Below are positions 30,796 through 39,615 of a stretch of DNA of 39,961 bases, one piece after another; position 1 is the first letter of the stretch; each line of letters opens with the position of its first letter. Location of the stretch: assembly GCA_947167855.1 (NCBI GenBank), contig CAMVJR010000009.1, positions 1-39,961 of the forward strand. The letters run 5' to 3'. The notes under the pieces are model-generated. The model had not been told where the DNA came from. It worked only from the letters and a program-made list of their open reading frames with translations, and made no database searches. The DNA comes from an uncultured Bacteroidales bacterium. GTDB taxonomy: Bacteria > Bacteroidota > Bacteroidia > Bacteroidales > UBA932. The position numbers and the translations under genes were made by a program.

Positions 30796-33271
30796 AAGTC
30801 TCCTCAAGAAAATAGGCCTGGCCCTGGGCATTGTGGCGCTGTTCCTGGCGCTGAGTTACGGTTTTGTGCCGCAGGTGCTGGAAGGCAAGATTGTGAACCA
30901 GAGCGACATCTCCGGTTACGTGGGCATGTCCCACGAGATGTCGGAGTGGAACAAGGCCCACCCGGACAACCCTACGTACTGGACCGATTCCATGTTTGGC
31001 GGCATGCCCACCACGGCCATTTCTACCCAGAACGGGGGAGACTATACCCAGCCGCTGTATAACCTGCTCTTTACCGGCCGTCGTCCGGCTACCTGGCTCT
31101 TCGTGACCCTGCTGGGCGCCTTCCTGCTGTTCCTGGCGCTGGGCGTAAGCTGGCCCGTGGCCGTTGGCGGCGCTATTGCCGTGGCCTTCTGCAGCTACAA
31201 TTTCCAGATTATCCAGGTGGGCCACAACACCAAGATGCAGGCCATCGCCCTCATGCCCTGGGTGCTCGCAGCGCTGGTATATACATATAAGGCGGATGGC
31301 CGATGGAAGCGCCTCCTGGGGGCGGTTCTCTTTGGCCTTACGCTGAGTTTCCAGATCAAGGCCAACCACCAGCAGATTTCCTATTACCTGGCCCTGATGA
31401 TCCTCATCTATGCCATCGTGGAACTGGTTCAGGCGGTGAAAGGAAAGGACTGGAAGCCGTTTGTGGTGGCATCGGCCCTTCTTCTGGTGCTGGGCGTGGC
31501 GGGTATCGCCACCAACACCAACAAGCTGCTGCCGCTGGCCAAATATACGCCCAATACCATGCGCGGCGGCTCCGAGCTGTCCAGGGACGGCGGGGCCCAG
31601 AAGGGTCTGGACCTGGATTACGCTACCTCCTGGAGCTATGGCTGGGAAGAGCTTCCCAACCTCATGATCCCCAACTTCAACGGCGGATCTTCGGCCGGAG
31701 AAATGAACCCCGACAAGTCCGAAACCATCAAGCTGCTCAAGCGCGCCGGACAGAAGAACCTCAAGGAGACGGCCAAGAACCTGCCGCTCTATTGGGGCCC
31801 CCAGCCCTTCACGGCCGGGCCCATGTATATGAGCGCCGTTTCCGTCTTCCTCTTTGTGCTGGGTCTGTTCCTGTACAAGGGCCGCGAGAAATGGTGGCTG
31901 CTGGCGGTGACCGTCCTGGCCATCCTCCTGGCCGTGGGAAGCCATTTCATGGCCTTTACCAAGTTCTGCTACAACTATCTCCCGCTGTATAACAAGTTCC
32001 GAACGGTGTCCATGGCCCTGGTGGTGCTGCAGATCAGCCTGCCGGTCCTGGGCTTCATGACCGTGAACCAGCTGGTGAAAGAAAAGCGGGACAAGCAGGT
32101 TTTCCGCAAAGGCTTCTTCTGGGCCCTGGGCCTCACGGGAGGCTTCTGCGCACTGGCCTGGCTGGCTCCCGGCCTGTTCGGCTCCTTTACCGGAGAAGCC
32201 GACGCCCAGATGCAGGATGTGCTGGTAGACGCCCTTGTCGCAGACCGCATAGCCCTGTTCAAGGCCGATGCCCTCCGCTCCTTCCTGCTCATCTGCTGCG
32301 CCGCTGGCCTGGTGATGGTGATCCAGCTGCAGGAACGCCGCAAGTGGGTGGCTGTAGCGGCCCTGGGACTCCTGGTGACCGTGGACCTGTTTGCCGCCGG
32401 CAAGCGTTACCTCAATGCCGACGATTTCACCACGCCCAAGGATTTCAACAAGCCCTTCGCCGAGCGCCCGGTGGACCAGATCATCAAGGCCGATGAAGAC
32501 CCGCAGTACCGCGTCCTGGACCTGACGGTGAACGTGTTTAATTCCTCCGTTCCTTCATACCACCACAAGAACGTGGGCGGCTATTCCCCCGCCAAGCTAC
32601 AGCGCTACCAGGACCTCATAGAGCAATACCTTTCCGGAGAGATCAACGGCCTGTACAAGCAGCTCAATGAGGCCCAAGAAATAGAAGACGTGGCCAACTG
32701 GATGGCCCATCATACCCCGGTTCTGAATGCCCTCAACACCCGGTATGTCATCCTGGACGGCGGCTATCCGCCGCTGGTGAACGAGGCCGCCTATGGCGCC
32801 GCCTGGTTTGTGGACTCCGTGGTAGAGGCCGCCAACCCGGACGAGGAGATAGCCCTCCTGGGCGCTGTCGACCTTCGCCACCAGGCCGTGGTAGATGGCC
32901 GGTCGGTGCCGGCCATGACGACCGTCATCCCCGGCGAGACCGGGGATCTCATCGAGATGACATCCTATGCGCCCAACGAGCTTCATTATCGCTATAACGC
33001 CGCTACCGACCGGCTGGCTGTTTTCTCTGAAATCTATTATCCCAACGGGTGGCACGCCACCGTGGACGGAGAGCCGGTAGACCTGATCCGGGCTAACTGG
33101 ACCTTCCGCGCCGCCCTCCTGCCCGCCGGCGAGCACGAGGTGGTGATGACCTTCCTCCCGGACAGCTACCGCCAGGGTGCCGCCGTCTCCCGTGCTACTT
33201 CCATCGGCCTGCTCCTTTTGCTCCTGCTGAGCCTGGGAATGGCCTTTGTCCCTTGTAAGAAAAAAGCATGA
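30788..33271 (+). CDS. YfhO-family polytopic membrane protein (predicted GT-C-like)
   Basis: An 827-residue protein with many hydrophobic helices: one at the N-terminus (LALGIVALFLALSYGFV), several between about 105 and 480, and one at the extreme C-terminus (GLLLLLLLSLGMAF). A large soluble region of about 270 residues sits between. The pattern, including the N-terminal YWTDSMFGGMP and the C-terminal YPNGWHATVDGEPV beta region, matches YfhO proteins, related to GT-C lipid-linked glycosyltransferases; Bacillus YfhO is implicated in lipoteichoic acid glycosylation. Here it is coupled to a cytoplasmic GT4 enzyme, suggesting transfer of a lipid-linked sugar to an acceptor on the periplasmic face. 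Confidence 0.85.
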   Translation: MNKSLLKKIGLALGIVALFLALSYGFVPQVLEGKIVNQSDISGYVGMSHEMSEWNKAHPDNPTYWTDSMFGGMPTTAISTQNGGDYTQPLYNLLFTGRRPATWLFVTLLGAFLLFLALGVSWPVAVGGAIAVAFCSYNFQIIQVGHNTKMQAIALMPWVLAALVYTYKADGRWKRLLGAVLFGLTLSFQIKANHQQISYYLALMILIYAIVELVQAVKGKDWKPFVVASALLLVLGVAGIATNTNKLLPLAKYTPNTMRGGSELSRDGGAQKGLDLDYATSWSYGWEELPNLMIPNFNGGSSAGEMNPDKSETIKLLKRAGQKNLKETAKNLPLYWGPQPFTAGPMYMSAVSVFLFVLGLFLYKGREKWWLLAVTVLAILLAVGSHFMAFTKFCYNYLPLYNKFRTVSMALVVLQISLPVLGFMTVNQLVKEKRDKQVFRKGFFWALGLTGGFCALAWLAPGLFGSFTGEADAQMQDVLVDALVADRIALFKADALRSFLLICCAAGLVMVIQLQERRKWVAVAALGLLVTVDLFAAGKRYLNADDFTTPKDFNKPFAERPVDQIIKADEDPQYRVLDLTVNVFNSSVPSYHHKNVGGYSPAKLQRYQDLIEQYLSGEINGLYKQLNEAQEIEDVANWMAHHTPVLNALNTRYVILDGGYPPLVNEAAYGAAWFVDSVVEAANPDEEIALLGAVDLRHQAVVDGRSVPAMTTVIPGETGDLIEMTSYAPNELHYRYNAATDRLAVFSEIYYPNGWHATVDGEPVDLIRANWTFRAALLPAGEHEVVMTFLPDSYRQGAAVSRATSIGLLLLLLLSLGMAFVPCKKKA

Positions 33272-35082
33272 AAATCTTTCGCCCCATAGCCCTGGCCTTG
33301 CTTCTGCTGGCCTTTGCTCCCGCCCTGCATGCGCAGTGGACGGGGACGTTCAACCTGAACGGGGGCTTCTGGCAGATGCCCTCCCGTTCGGAGGAAGACA
33401 TGGCCTTGAACAGCATCATGGGAAAGGCCGGGTTGCAAATGACGTACAAGACCCAAAAGCTGCTGTGGGAAACCAACCTGAACGGACAGTTTACCAACAA
33501 GCAGACGGACGTTATCCGCCTCTCCGTGAGCAACAAGGGCGGAGACATAGAAAAGGAAATCCGGGACGCCGCGGAGACCGAAATGCTGGATAAAATCAAG
33601 GAGCAGAATGTCTGGAACGCGGATTTCAAGACGAGGGCGCTGTACAAACCCGCCACCGGCCGCGAATACGAAGCCTGGTTACAGTACACCTTCAAAAGCG
33701 ACGATGCGCTTACCGGATCAGACCGCGACAAGTACAAATACAGCAAGGACAACGACGACTGGGTCAACCGGGAGGAGCTCTTTATAGAAAAGGCCCTTCA
33801 GACCGATCATTCCGCCCTGGGCGGCTTCCGTACCTCGCAGCGGCTGGGCTCGCCCCGCCGGGTGCTCAAAGGCGAAATCACCCTGGAAGAAAAATGGCAG
33901 GACAAGCACAGCAGCTGGACCAAGCTGCAGGGAGTAGAGGCCGAACTGGAAAACTGGGACATCACGGCCTATCGCCTGACCCCCAGTTCGTCCAGCCAGA
34001 TTGTGAATACCAATGTCCACTTCATGGATTCCGTCATTACATCGGGTCCCGTGCGCCTGCATCTGGACCCCGGCGTACGCGTCAAGAGTGAATATACCCA
34101 CGACCGCAAGAGCGGCGCCAACCTGGAACCCGACGGAACCTGGAGAGACAGTACCCGCCTGCGGGAAAACTTTGACTTCCTGTCCTTGGCCATTGAGCCT
34201 TATCTGGTGGCGGATTTCTCGTGGTCGAAGCTTCGGGCCCATATCAACTATGCCCCCCAGATCTACGGCCGCAAGCTAACCGACGATACCCATACCCAGA
34301 ACATCCAATTCCAGCGCCTCTACCTGGTGGGAGACTCGTACCTGAGCTGGACATTCTCTCCTTCCCACAAGGTATACCTCAGGGGCAAGTCCTCGGTGAG
34401 CCATCCTTCCTATATCCAGATTTGCTGGTACGAGCGCCAGGGTAACTACCTGACCCAGATTTACCGGGGCAAGGAATCGTTGCGTTCCGTGACATCGGAT
34501 GCCGTTAGCCTGGAATACGAATTCAAGTACAAACGCTTCTCTTCCACAACCACCTTCTCCTATACGTTCAAGCACGACGAGATTGACCAGACCTTCACCA
34601 ACGAGACCATCGACGGCCGTGACTATCAGGTGTTCACCTGGATCAACGCCTCCGACAGCCGGGTGCTGGGCTTCTCCGAGAAGCTGGGCTGGAAGGGGAA
34701 GATCCTCACGGCCAATGTGGGCGTCAATTACAACGGGACCAGCCGCATCCGGCAGGAAACCGGGAATATCAAGAAATCCACGGACTGGCGTGCCTGGGCC
34801 GATGCCACCATCCGCCTGAATCACGGCTGGACCATCGGGGCCGATGTGAACTACCGCAGTGCGGTGGCTACGTTCTTTACCCTGTTCAAGGGTTATTGTG
34901 CGTTCAACGCCCGTATTCAGAAAGACTTCAAACGAGTAACCCTCACCCTGGAGGGCAAGGATTTACTGGATAAGAGGGAAGAAAAAGAGTTCCTGTCCGA
35001 AAACCAGAGCGAAGCCTGGATTGAGGTTTCCCGCCTCAACCGCCGGATGATTGTTCTGGGAATCCGTTGGAAATTCCTCTAG
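33268..35082 (+). CDS. Large outer-membrane beta-barrel protein
   Basis: A 604-residue protein with a signal peptide (ending ALHAQ) and long runs of alternating polar/aromatic strands, ending in strands RRMIVLGIRWKFL. The composition resembles the barrel part of OMP_b-brl_3/TonB-dependent-receptor-like proteins, but no plug domain or carboxypeptidase-like N-domain is visible. Its ATG overlaps the yfhO stop (ATGA), so it belongs to the glycosyltransferase operon and may be the surface exit or acceptor of that pathway. It ends in a CTAG that also holds the stop codon of the convergent mrp. Confidence 0.72.
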   Translation: MKIFRPIALALLLLAFAPALHAQWTGTFNLNGGFWQMPSRSEEDMALNSIMGKAGLQMTYKTQKLLWETNLNGQFTNKQTDVIRLSVSNKGGDIEKEIRDAAETEMLDKIKEQNVWNADFKTRALYKPATGREYEAWLQYTFKSDDALTGSDRDKYKYSKDNDDWVNREELFIEKALQTDHSALGGFRTSQRLGSPRRVLKGEITLEEKWQDKHSSWTKLQGVEAELENWDITAYRLTPSSSSQIVNTNVHFMDSVITSGPVRLHLDPGVRVKSEYTHDRKSGANLEPDGTWRDSTRLRENFDFLSLAIEPYLVADFSWSKLRAHINYAPQIYGRKLTDDTHTQNIQFQRLYLVGDSYLSWTFSPSHKVYLRGKSSVSHPSYIQICWYERQGNYLTQIYRGKESLRSVTSDAVSLEYEFKYKRFSSTTTFSYTFKHDEIDQTFTNETIDGRDYQVFTWINASDSRVLGFSEKLGWKGKILTANVGVNYNGTSRIRQETGNIKKSTDWRAWADATIRLNHGWTIGADVNYRSAVATFFTLFKGYCAFNARIQKDFKRVTLTLEGKDLLDKREEKEFLSENQSEAWIEVSRLNRRMIVLGIRWKFL

Positions 35083-36140
35083 ACAGAAGCGGCCAGTTTC
35101 TTAGCCAGCTCCAGGAAGGCCTGGGAATCGGGCCGGTCCAGGAGTGCTACGGGTGCGCCTTCGTCTCCGCCTTCGCGGATGCCCTGCACCAGCGGAATCT
35201 GGCCCAGCAAGGGGATGTCCAGGTCGGCCGCCATCTTGGTGCCGCCGTCTTTTCCAAACAGATAGTATTTCTCCTCAGGATGAGCCTCGGGAGTAAACCA
35301 GGCCATGTTTTCCACCAGGCCGTAGATGGGTTTGTTCACCTGCGGATTGCGGAACATGTTCACGCCACGCAGGACATCGGCCAGGGCCACCTGCTGGGGC
35401 GTGGTCACAATGACGGCGCCGGTGAGCGGCACGTCTCCAATCAGGGAAATATGGATGTCTCCGGTTCCCGGAGGCATGTCGATGAGCAGGAAGTCCAGCG
35501 GTCCCCAGAGGGTCTGCAGGATAATCTGCTTGAGGGCCGTTGAGGCCATAGGGCCGCGCCAGATGAGCGCCTGCCCGGCGCCGGACACGTGGCCCACCGA
35601 CAGCCATTTGACGCCGTATTTCTCTACGGGCACAAAGAGGTTGTCGTTTTCGTCTTCTCCGTACATTTCTATGGTGGCGTCTTCCGTTCCCGTCATGGTG
35701 GGGATGGAGGGGCCGTAGACGTCGGCGTCGGCTACGCCCACGCGGTAGCCCAGGCGGGCCAGGGCTACGGCCAGGTTCACGGCCACGGTGCTCTTGCCCA
35801 CGCCGCCCTTGCCGGAGGCTACGCCAATGATATGGCTTACCTCCCGCAGCTGGTCCAGGTTAAACTGGATGCCCTTGGGGGCCGGTTTGGCGGGGTCCTT
35901 GACAATGGTATCCACCTCAATCTCGGTGCCGCCGGGGGCGTGCCGGTACAGGCAGGCCTGCGCAGCACCAATCAGATAATTCTTCAAAGGGTCGGGCCGC
36001 TTGGGGAAGGCCAGGGTCACGTGAATGCGACCCTGGGCCACTTCCACAGCGTCCACCATACCCAGTTGCAGGAGGTTCATTCCCTCCTTGGCGGGATGCT
36101 CAACCTCCTGCAGCCAGTTATAAATGTCGGATTTTTCCAT
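35079..36140 (-). CDS. mrp: Mrp/ApbC-family iron-sulphur cluster carrier ATPase
   Basis: A 353-residue P-loop ATPase of the Mrp/Nbp35 group, used in iron-sulphur cluster delivery. An N-terminal MIP18/FeS-assembly domain (about 1-90) precedes the deviant Walker A GKGGVGKST near residue 110 and ADADVYGPSIP, then IDMPPGTGDIH. The segment VENMAWFTPEAHPEEKYYLFG occupies the position where E. coli-type Mrp has its cluster-binding CxxC, which is absent; this form appears usual in Bacteroidota, so it is probably not a defect. It begins 5 bases after the S46 peptidase stop and is likely co-transcribed with it. Confidence 0.93.
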   Translation of the reverse strand: MEKSDIYNWLQEVEHPAKEGMNLLQLGMVDAVEVAQGRIHVTLAFPKRPDPLKNYLIGAAQACLYRHAPGGTEIEVDTIVKDPAKPAPKGIQFNLDQLREVSHIIGVASGKGGVGKSTVAVNLAVALARLGYRVGVADADVYGPSIPTMTGTEDATIEMYGEDENDNLFVPVEKYGVKWLSVGHVSGAGQALIWRGPMASTALKQIILQTLWGPLDFLLIDMPPGTGDIHISLIGDVPLTGAVIVTTPQQVALADVLRGVNMFRNPQVNKPIYGLVENMAWFTPEAHPEEKYYLFGKDGGTKMAADLDIPLLGQIPLVQGIREGGDEGAPVALLDRPDSQAFLELAKKLAASV

Positions 36141-36145
36141 TCAAA

Positions 36146-38230
36146 CTACTTGGCGTAAGTGAGTTCGTTAATGATATTGGTAGCACCACCCACTTTCTCT
36201 ACCATCCACAGGACATAGCGGATGTCCACGCAGATGCAGCGCTGGAGGGCGGGTTCAAACATGACGTCGGAGCTCATGCTCTCCCAGTTGCCGTCGAAGG
36301 CCAGGCCAATCAGGTTGCCCTTGGCATCCAGGACGGGGGAGCCGGAGTTACCGCCGGTGATGTCGTTGTTGGTGAGGAAGCAGGTGTGCAGGGTGCCGTC
36401 TTCATCGGCCCAGCGGCCATAGTCGCCGGCCTGGATCAGCACCTTGACCTCTGCGGGAAGGATGAACTCAGGATTGGTGGGATCTTCCTTCTCCAGCAGG
36501 CCCTGGGCGGTGGTGTAGTACTTGTACACCAGGGCGTCCTTGGGGCTGTAGGGCAGCACCGTGCCGTAGGTCAGGCGCATGGTGGAGTTGGCATCCGGAT
36601 ACATGGCCTTGCCGTCCTGCCATTCCAGGAGGGCGCCGGCAAAGTGCTTGCGGGCTTCGTTGTACTTCTCGTCGGTTCTTCCATACCGAGACTCGTAACG
36701 CTTCATCAGAGCGCCGTAAATGCCGGAATACAGGCCCACGGCGGGATCGGCCATCACCTGCTCCAGAGAGGCCTTGGTGAGCTTCTCATAAGAAGTGAAG
36801 ACACTGTTGGCGTAGACTTCTTCCACATAGGCGGGAATGTTCATGGTGGCAAAGTCCTGTCCGGGAATGTTCAGGTAGTCTTCCTTGGCGGCGCGCTGGC
36901 GGTAGAACTCCAGCTGGGCAGCGGCAATCTTTTTGTCCACTTCCACCACATAGTCACGGTAGCGGGCTTCCACACGGGGGAAGGCCGATTCCAGCTTGGC
37001 CGTGGTGTCACGCTGCAGCTCGCGGGCATAGGCGTTCATGAGGGCGGTGTACATGGAGATCAGCTCAATGTCACCCACGGACTCGGAGATCAGGGTCACG
37101 GCGCGGTTGTCGGCCGAATTCTTCTGTACGTATTCGGCAATGTCCTCGATGGGGGTGCCGTACTTGGCGGCGCGGGCGGGATCGGCGGCAATCCAGGCTT
37201 TGAGCTGGGCCTCTTTCTCCTCTTCGCGGCCAATGATGTTCAGGTTCTCGAAAGCGAGTTCCTCACCCTGCCATTTCTTCCAGCCGTTGGCGCTGCCGGC
37301 GTACTTGTTAGCGTACTTCAGCTGCACGGAAGGATCTGCGCACATGGCTTCCCACATGATGTCCTGGGTCACGGTGCGGCCGTCGATGCGGATGCGGTTG
37401 GTAGCGATCATCTCGCTCAGCTGGGCGGCGGTCTGGTAGCGCTGGGTGCGGCCCGGGTAGCCCATAATCATGGCAAAGTCGTTCTCCTTGACGCCCTTGG
37501 TGGCAATCTTCAGGCTGCGGGCGGGCTGGTAGGGAACGTTGTCGGCGCTGTAGGCGGCCGGCTGGTTGTTCTTGTCGGCGTATACGCGGAACATGGAGAA
37601 GTCGCAGGTGTGACGGGGCCACATCCAGTTGTCGGTCTCGCCGCCAAACTTACCCATGGAGGCCGAAGGAGCGGCCACAAAGCGTACGTCGCGATAGGTC
37701 TTGTAAACAATAAGGTAGTAGACGTTCTCGTTGTAGAAGGAGTCTACCTCTGCGCTGCAGAAGGGATTGGCGTCCTCGGCGGCCTGGATGAGTTCCTGGG
37801 CCTTGGCGCTTTTATCTTCGGCCTTTTCAATCACGCTGGTCACGTCTTCCATGGAAATGAGGAAGGTGACGGAAAGGCCCGGAGCGGGGATTTCCTCGGC
37901 CAGGTTCTTGGCCCAGTAGCCGTCCATGAGGTAGTTGTGCTCGTCCGTGGACAGGGCCTGGATGCTGCTGTAACCGCAGTGGTGATTGGTTACCAGGAGG
38001 CCCTGGGAGCTGATCATCTCACCGGTGCAGCCGCCGCCAAAGTGCACGATGGCATCCTTGAGGGAGGTCTTGTTGATGGAGTAGATTTCCTCGGGGGAGA
38101 GCTTGCAGCCCGTGGCCTTGAGGTCTTTTCCGTTGAGTTGCTTGAGGAGCGGCAGGAGCCACATTCCTTCATCGGCAAAGGCCGTCAGAGAGAAGGCCAG
38201 AGCAGCAAAAATTGCTAAGAAACGTTTCAT
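36146..38230 (-). CDS. S46-family dipeptidyl-peptidase, DPP7-type
   Basis: A secreted serine exopeptidase of 694 residues that removes dipeptides from oligopeptides, feeding amino-acid-fermenting Bacteroidota. A signal peptide ends at TAFA with mature DEGMWLLP. The chymotrypsin-like double barrel has catalytic His84 in TNHHCGY, Asp within ETDNWMWPRHTCDF and Ser in GGNSGSPV. The residue 18 positions after the catalytic Ser is Gly (AFDGNWE); in characterised enzymes Gly marks DPP7 (hydrophobic P1) and Arg marks DPP11 (acidic P1), so DPP7-type specificity is inferred. Length fits the family (about 700). mrp follows in the same direction. Confidence 0.95.
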   Translation of the reverse strand: MKRFLAIFAALAFSLTAFADEGMWLLPLLKQLNGKDLKATGCKLSPEEIYSINKTSLKDAIVHFGGGCTGEMISSQGLLVTNHHCGYSSIQALSTDEHNYLMDGYWAKNLAEEIPAPGLSVTFLISMEDVTSVIEKAEDKSAKAQELIQAAEDANPFCSAEVDSFYNENVYYLIVYKTYRDVRFVAAPSASMGKFGGETDNWMWPRHTCDFSMFRVYADKNNQPAAYSADNVPYQPARSLKIATKGVKENDFAMIMGYPGRTQRYQTAAQLSEMIATNRIRIDGRTVTQDIMWEAMCADPSVQLKYANKYAGSANGWKKWQGEELAFENLNIIGREEEKEAQLKAWIAADPARAAKYGTPIEDIAEYVQKNSADNRAVTLISESVGDIELISMYTALMNAYARELQRDTTAKLESAFPRVEARYRDYVVEVDKKIAAAQLEFYRQRAAKEDYLNIPGQDFATMNIPAYVEEVYANSVFTSYEKLTKASLEQVMADPAVGLYSGIYGALMKRYESRYGRTDEKYNEARKHFAGALLEWQDGKAMYPDANSTMRLTYGTVLPYSPKDALVYKYYTTAQGLLEKEDPTNPEFILPAEVKVLIQAGDYGRWADEDGTLHTCFLTNNDITGGNSGSPVLDAKGNLIGLAFDGNWESMSSDVMFEPALQRCICVDIRYVLWMVEKVGGATNIINELTYAK

Positions 38231-38259
38231 CTTCTAAAAGGTTTTGTGTTGAAAGTGTA

Positions 38260-38267
38260 CAAAGATA
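38260..38267 (-). promoter_or_regulatory. -7 promoter box (TATCTTTG) for the S46 peptidase gene
   Basis: Exact TAnnTTTG on the minus strand, one base after the rnhB stop codon (38269-38271) and 29 bases before the peptidase ATG. Any -33 element would lie inside the rnhB coding region. Confidence 0.6.
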
Positions 38268-38268
38268 A

Positions 38269-38883
38269 TCAAAAAAGAGACGGTTCTAATTCTTTTACAT
38301 GAAAAGATTTACGGTGCCAGGGCGTATATCCGTATTGACGGATGGCTTCAATGTGTTCGGGCGTGGGGTAACCCATGTTGCGGTCCCAGCCGTACTGGGG
38401 GTACTCCCGGGCTATCTGGCGCATAAAATCGTCCCTATAAGTCTTGGCCAGCACAGAGGCAGCGGCAATGGACGCATAAGTAGCATCCCCATGCACCACG
38501 GTCTGGTAATCCTTGAAACCATACGGGCCGAAGGGCCGGAACTTGTTGCCGTCAATCAGCAGAAACGCCGGGGCGGGGTCCAGCCGCAGCACCGCGCGCT
38601 GCATGCCCGTCACAGAGGCCCAGAGGATGTTGAGCTTGTCAATCTCCTCGGCCGATACGGCCTCCACAGCCCACGCCACGGCCTCTTTTTCAATGATGGG
38701 CCGAAGCTCCTCGCGGGCTTTCTCGCTCATCTGCTTGGAGTCGTTGAGCAGCGGATGGTGGAAGTCCGGCGGCAGGATGACGGCGGCGGCGTACACCGGC
38801 CCCGCCAGCGGGCCCCTGCCCGCCTCGTCGCACCCAGCCTCCCTTCGGCCCGGCTCCAGATACGGTTTTAAATGCGGAATCAA
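38269..38883 (-). CDS. rnhB: Ribonuclease HII
   Basis: RNase HII cleaves RNA in RNA-DNA hybrids and removes misincorporated ribonucleotides. From a TTG start at 38883 the product is 204 residues, normal for the family, with the N-terminal GCDEAGRGPLAGPV carrying the DE metal ligands, LIDGNK with the third acidic residue, and VVHGDATYASIAAASVLAKTYRD with the fourth, plus the GYPTPEH C-terminal motif. No ATG lies between the preceding gene's end and the DEAGRG motif. TTG overlaps that gene's TGA (TTGA), the same 4-base coupling as the window's ATGA overlaps, so I infer a TTG start. A longer reading to 39117 is only the shadow of the upstream gene. Confidence 0.93.
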   Translation of the reverse strand: MIPHLKPYLEPGRREAGCDEAGRGPLAGPVYAAAVILPPDFHHPLLNDSKQMSEKAREELRPIIEKEAVAWAVEAVSAEEIDKLNILWASVTGMQRAVLRLDPAPAFLLIDGNKFRPFGPYGFKDYQTVVHGDATYASIAAASVLAKTYRDDFMRQIAREYPQYGWDRNMGYPTPEHIEAIRQYGYTPWHRKSFHVKELEPSLF

Positions 38884-39527
38884 TAGCAGACGGCGAGGCC
38901 CACGGAGAAGGTGGACTGTTTGTTGTGGCCGATGGGCTGGTAGCGGAGCGTCAGGCCCATGTCTTCGTACCACACGATGGCCTTGAGGTCCAGGCGGAAG
39001 CCGGTGCGCTCGTGGATGGGGTAGAAGTTGTCCGTGTAGTGGACGTCTCCGGCGATATAGTCGTTGTAGTAGCGGATCAGGCCCAGGCCGGGAGCCACGA
39101 AGAAGCTGGCGGCCCACTGGCTGCTGAAGCGCTGGGTATAGCCGATGGGGAAGGAGAAGACGAAGTCCCTCAGGTGGGCCTTGGCGCGGGAGTCTTCATC
39201 GGCCTTGTAGATGAAGCCCATGGGGATGCTGCCGAAAATCTTGCCCTTCTGGAGGTAGCGGAAGTCCATCTGGAGGTCCAGCAGGCCCACGGAGACAATG
39301 CTGTTTCTGGTAATCATGTACTGGCCTTCCAGGAGGCAGAAATCCAGGCCCAGGCCGCTGCGGGACATTCCTTCCGGAACGTTGTTTACGATGTTGTAGG
39401 AAATGCCGATACGGCCGGCGATATTCCAGGGCGTATCGTGGAATTTGTAGTAATTATAAGAGGTTTGTGCCAGTGCGGAAAGGCTCAGAAAGGCCGTTGC
39501 AGCCAAAGCGAATAGTTTTTTCATCAT
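38880..39527 (-). CDS. Small outer-membrane beta-barrel protein
   Basis: A 214-215 residue protein with a signal peptide (LFALAATAFLSLSALAQ). The mature part has amphipathic strands: NIAGRIGISYNIVNNV, FGSIPMGFIYKA, AASFFVAPGLGLIRYYND, GFRLDLKAIVWYEDMGLTLRYQPIG, resembling OmpA/OmpW-sized 8-strand barrels. Tandem ATG codons at 39527 and 39524 both suit as start; a reading from 39548 overlaps the promoter box. It overlaps rnhB by four bases. Function is unknown. Confidence 0.75.
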   Translation of the reverse strand: MMKKLFALAATAFLSLSALAQTSYNYYKFHDTPWNIAGRIGISYNIVNNVPEGMSRSGLGLDFCLLEGQYMITRNSIVSVGLLDLQMDFRYLQKGKIFGSIPMGFIYKADEDSRAKAHLRDFVFSFPIGYTQRFSSQWAASFFVAPGLGLIRYYNDYIAGDVHYTDNFYPIHERTGFRLDLKAIVWYEDMGLTLRYQPIGHNKQSTFSVGLAVCY

Positions 39528-39545
39528 TTCTGGTTTTAACTTGGA

Positions 39546-39553
39546 CAAATATA
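39546..39553 (-). promoter_or_regulatory. -7 promoter box (TATATTTG) for the small barrel gene and rnhB
   Basis: Exact TAnnTTTG on the minus strand, 18-21 bases before the tandem ATG codons. It is 12 bases from the opposing box of the EF-G2 gene. Confidence 0.55.
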
Positions 39554-39565
39554 ACTAAATTTCCT

Positions 39566-39573
39566 TATATTTG
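39566..39573 (+). promoter_or_regulatory. -7 promoter box (TATATTTG) for the EF-G2-like gene
   Basis: Exact TAnnTTTG with a leader of about 36-40 A-rich bases before the ATG at 39616. A TTG at 39541-39543 is 22 bases upstream. Confidence 0.55.
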
Positions 39574-39615
39574 TGGGCTACCAAGCTAGATATTAAAAAT
39601 AATCAATAACACAAG

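Noticed and set aside
35079..36140. Mrp as a defective protein because it lacks the cluster-binding CxxC
   Set aside because: The replacement segment (ENMAWFTP...KYYLFG) looks like the standard Bacteroidota form, and the ATPase motifs are intact.
38884..39117. N-terminal extension of the RNase HII frame to 39117
   Set aside because: The extension is R/P/H/L-rich and is the out-of-frame shadow of the small barrel gene; family length and motif position support a start at 38883.
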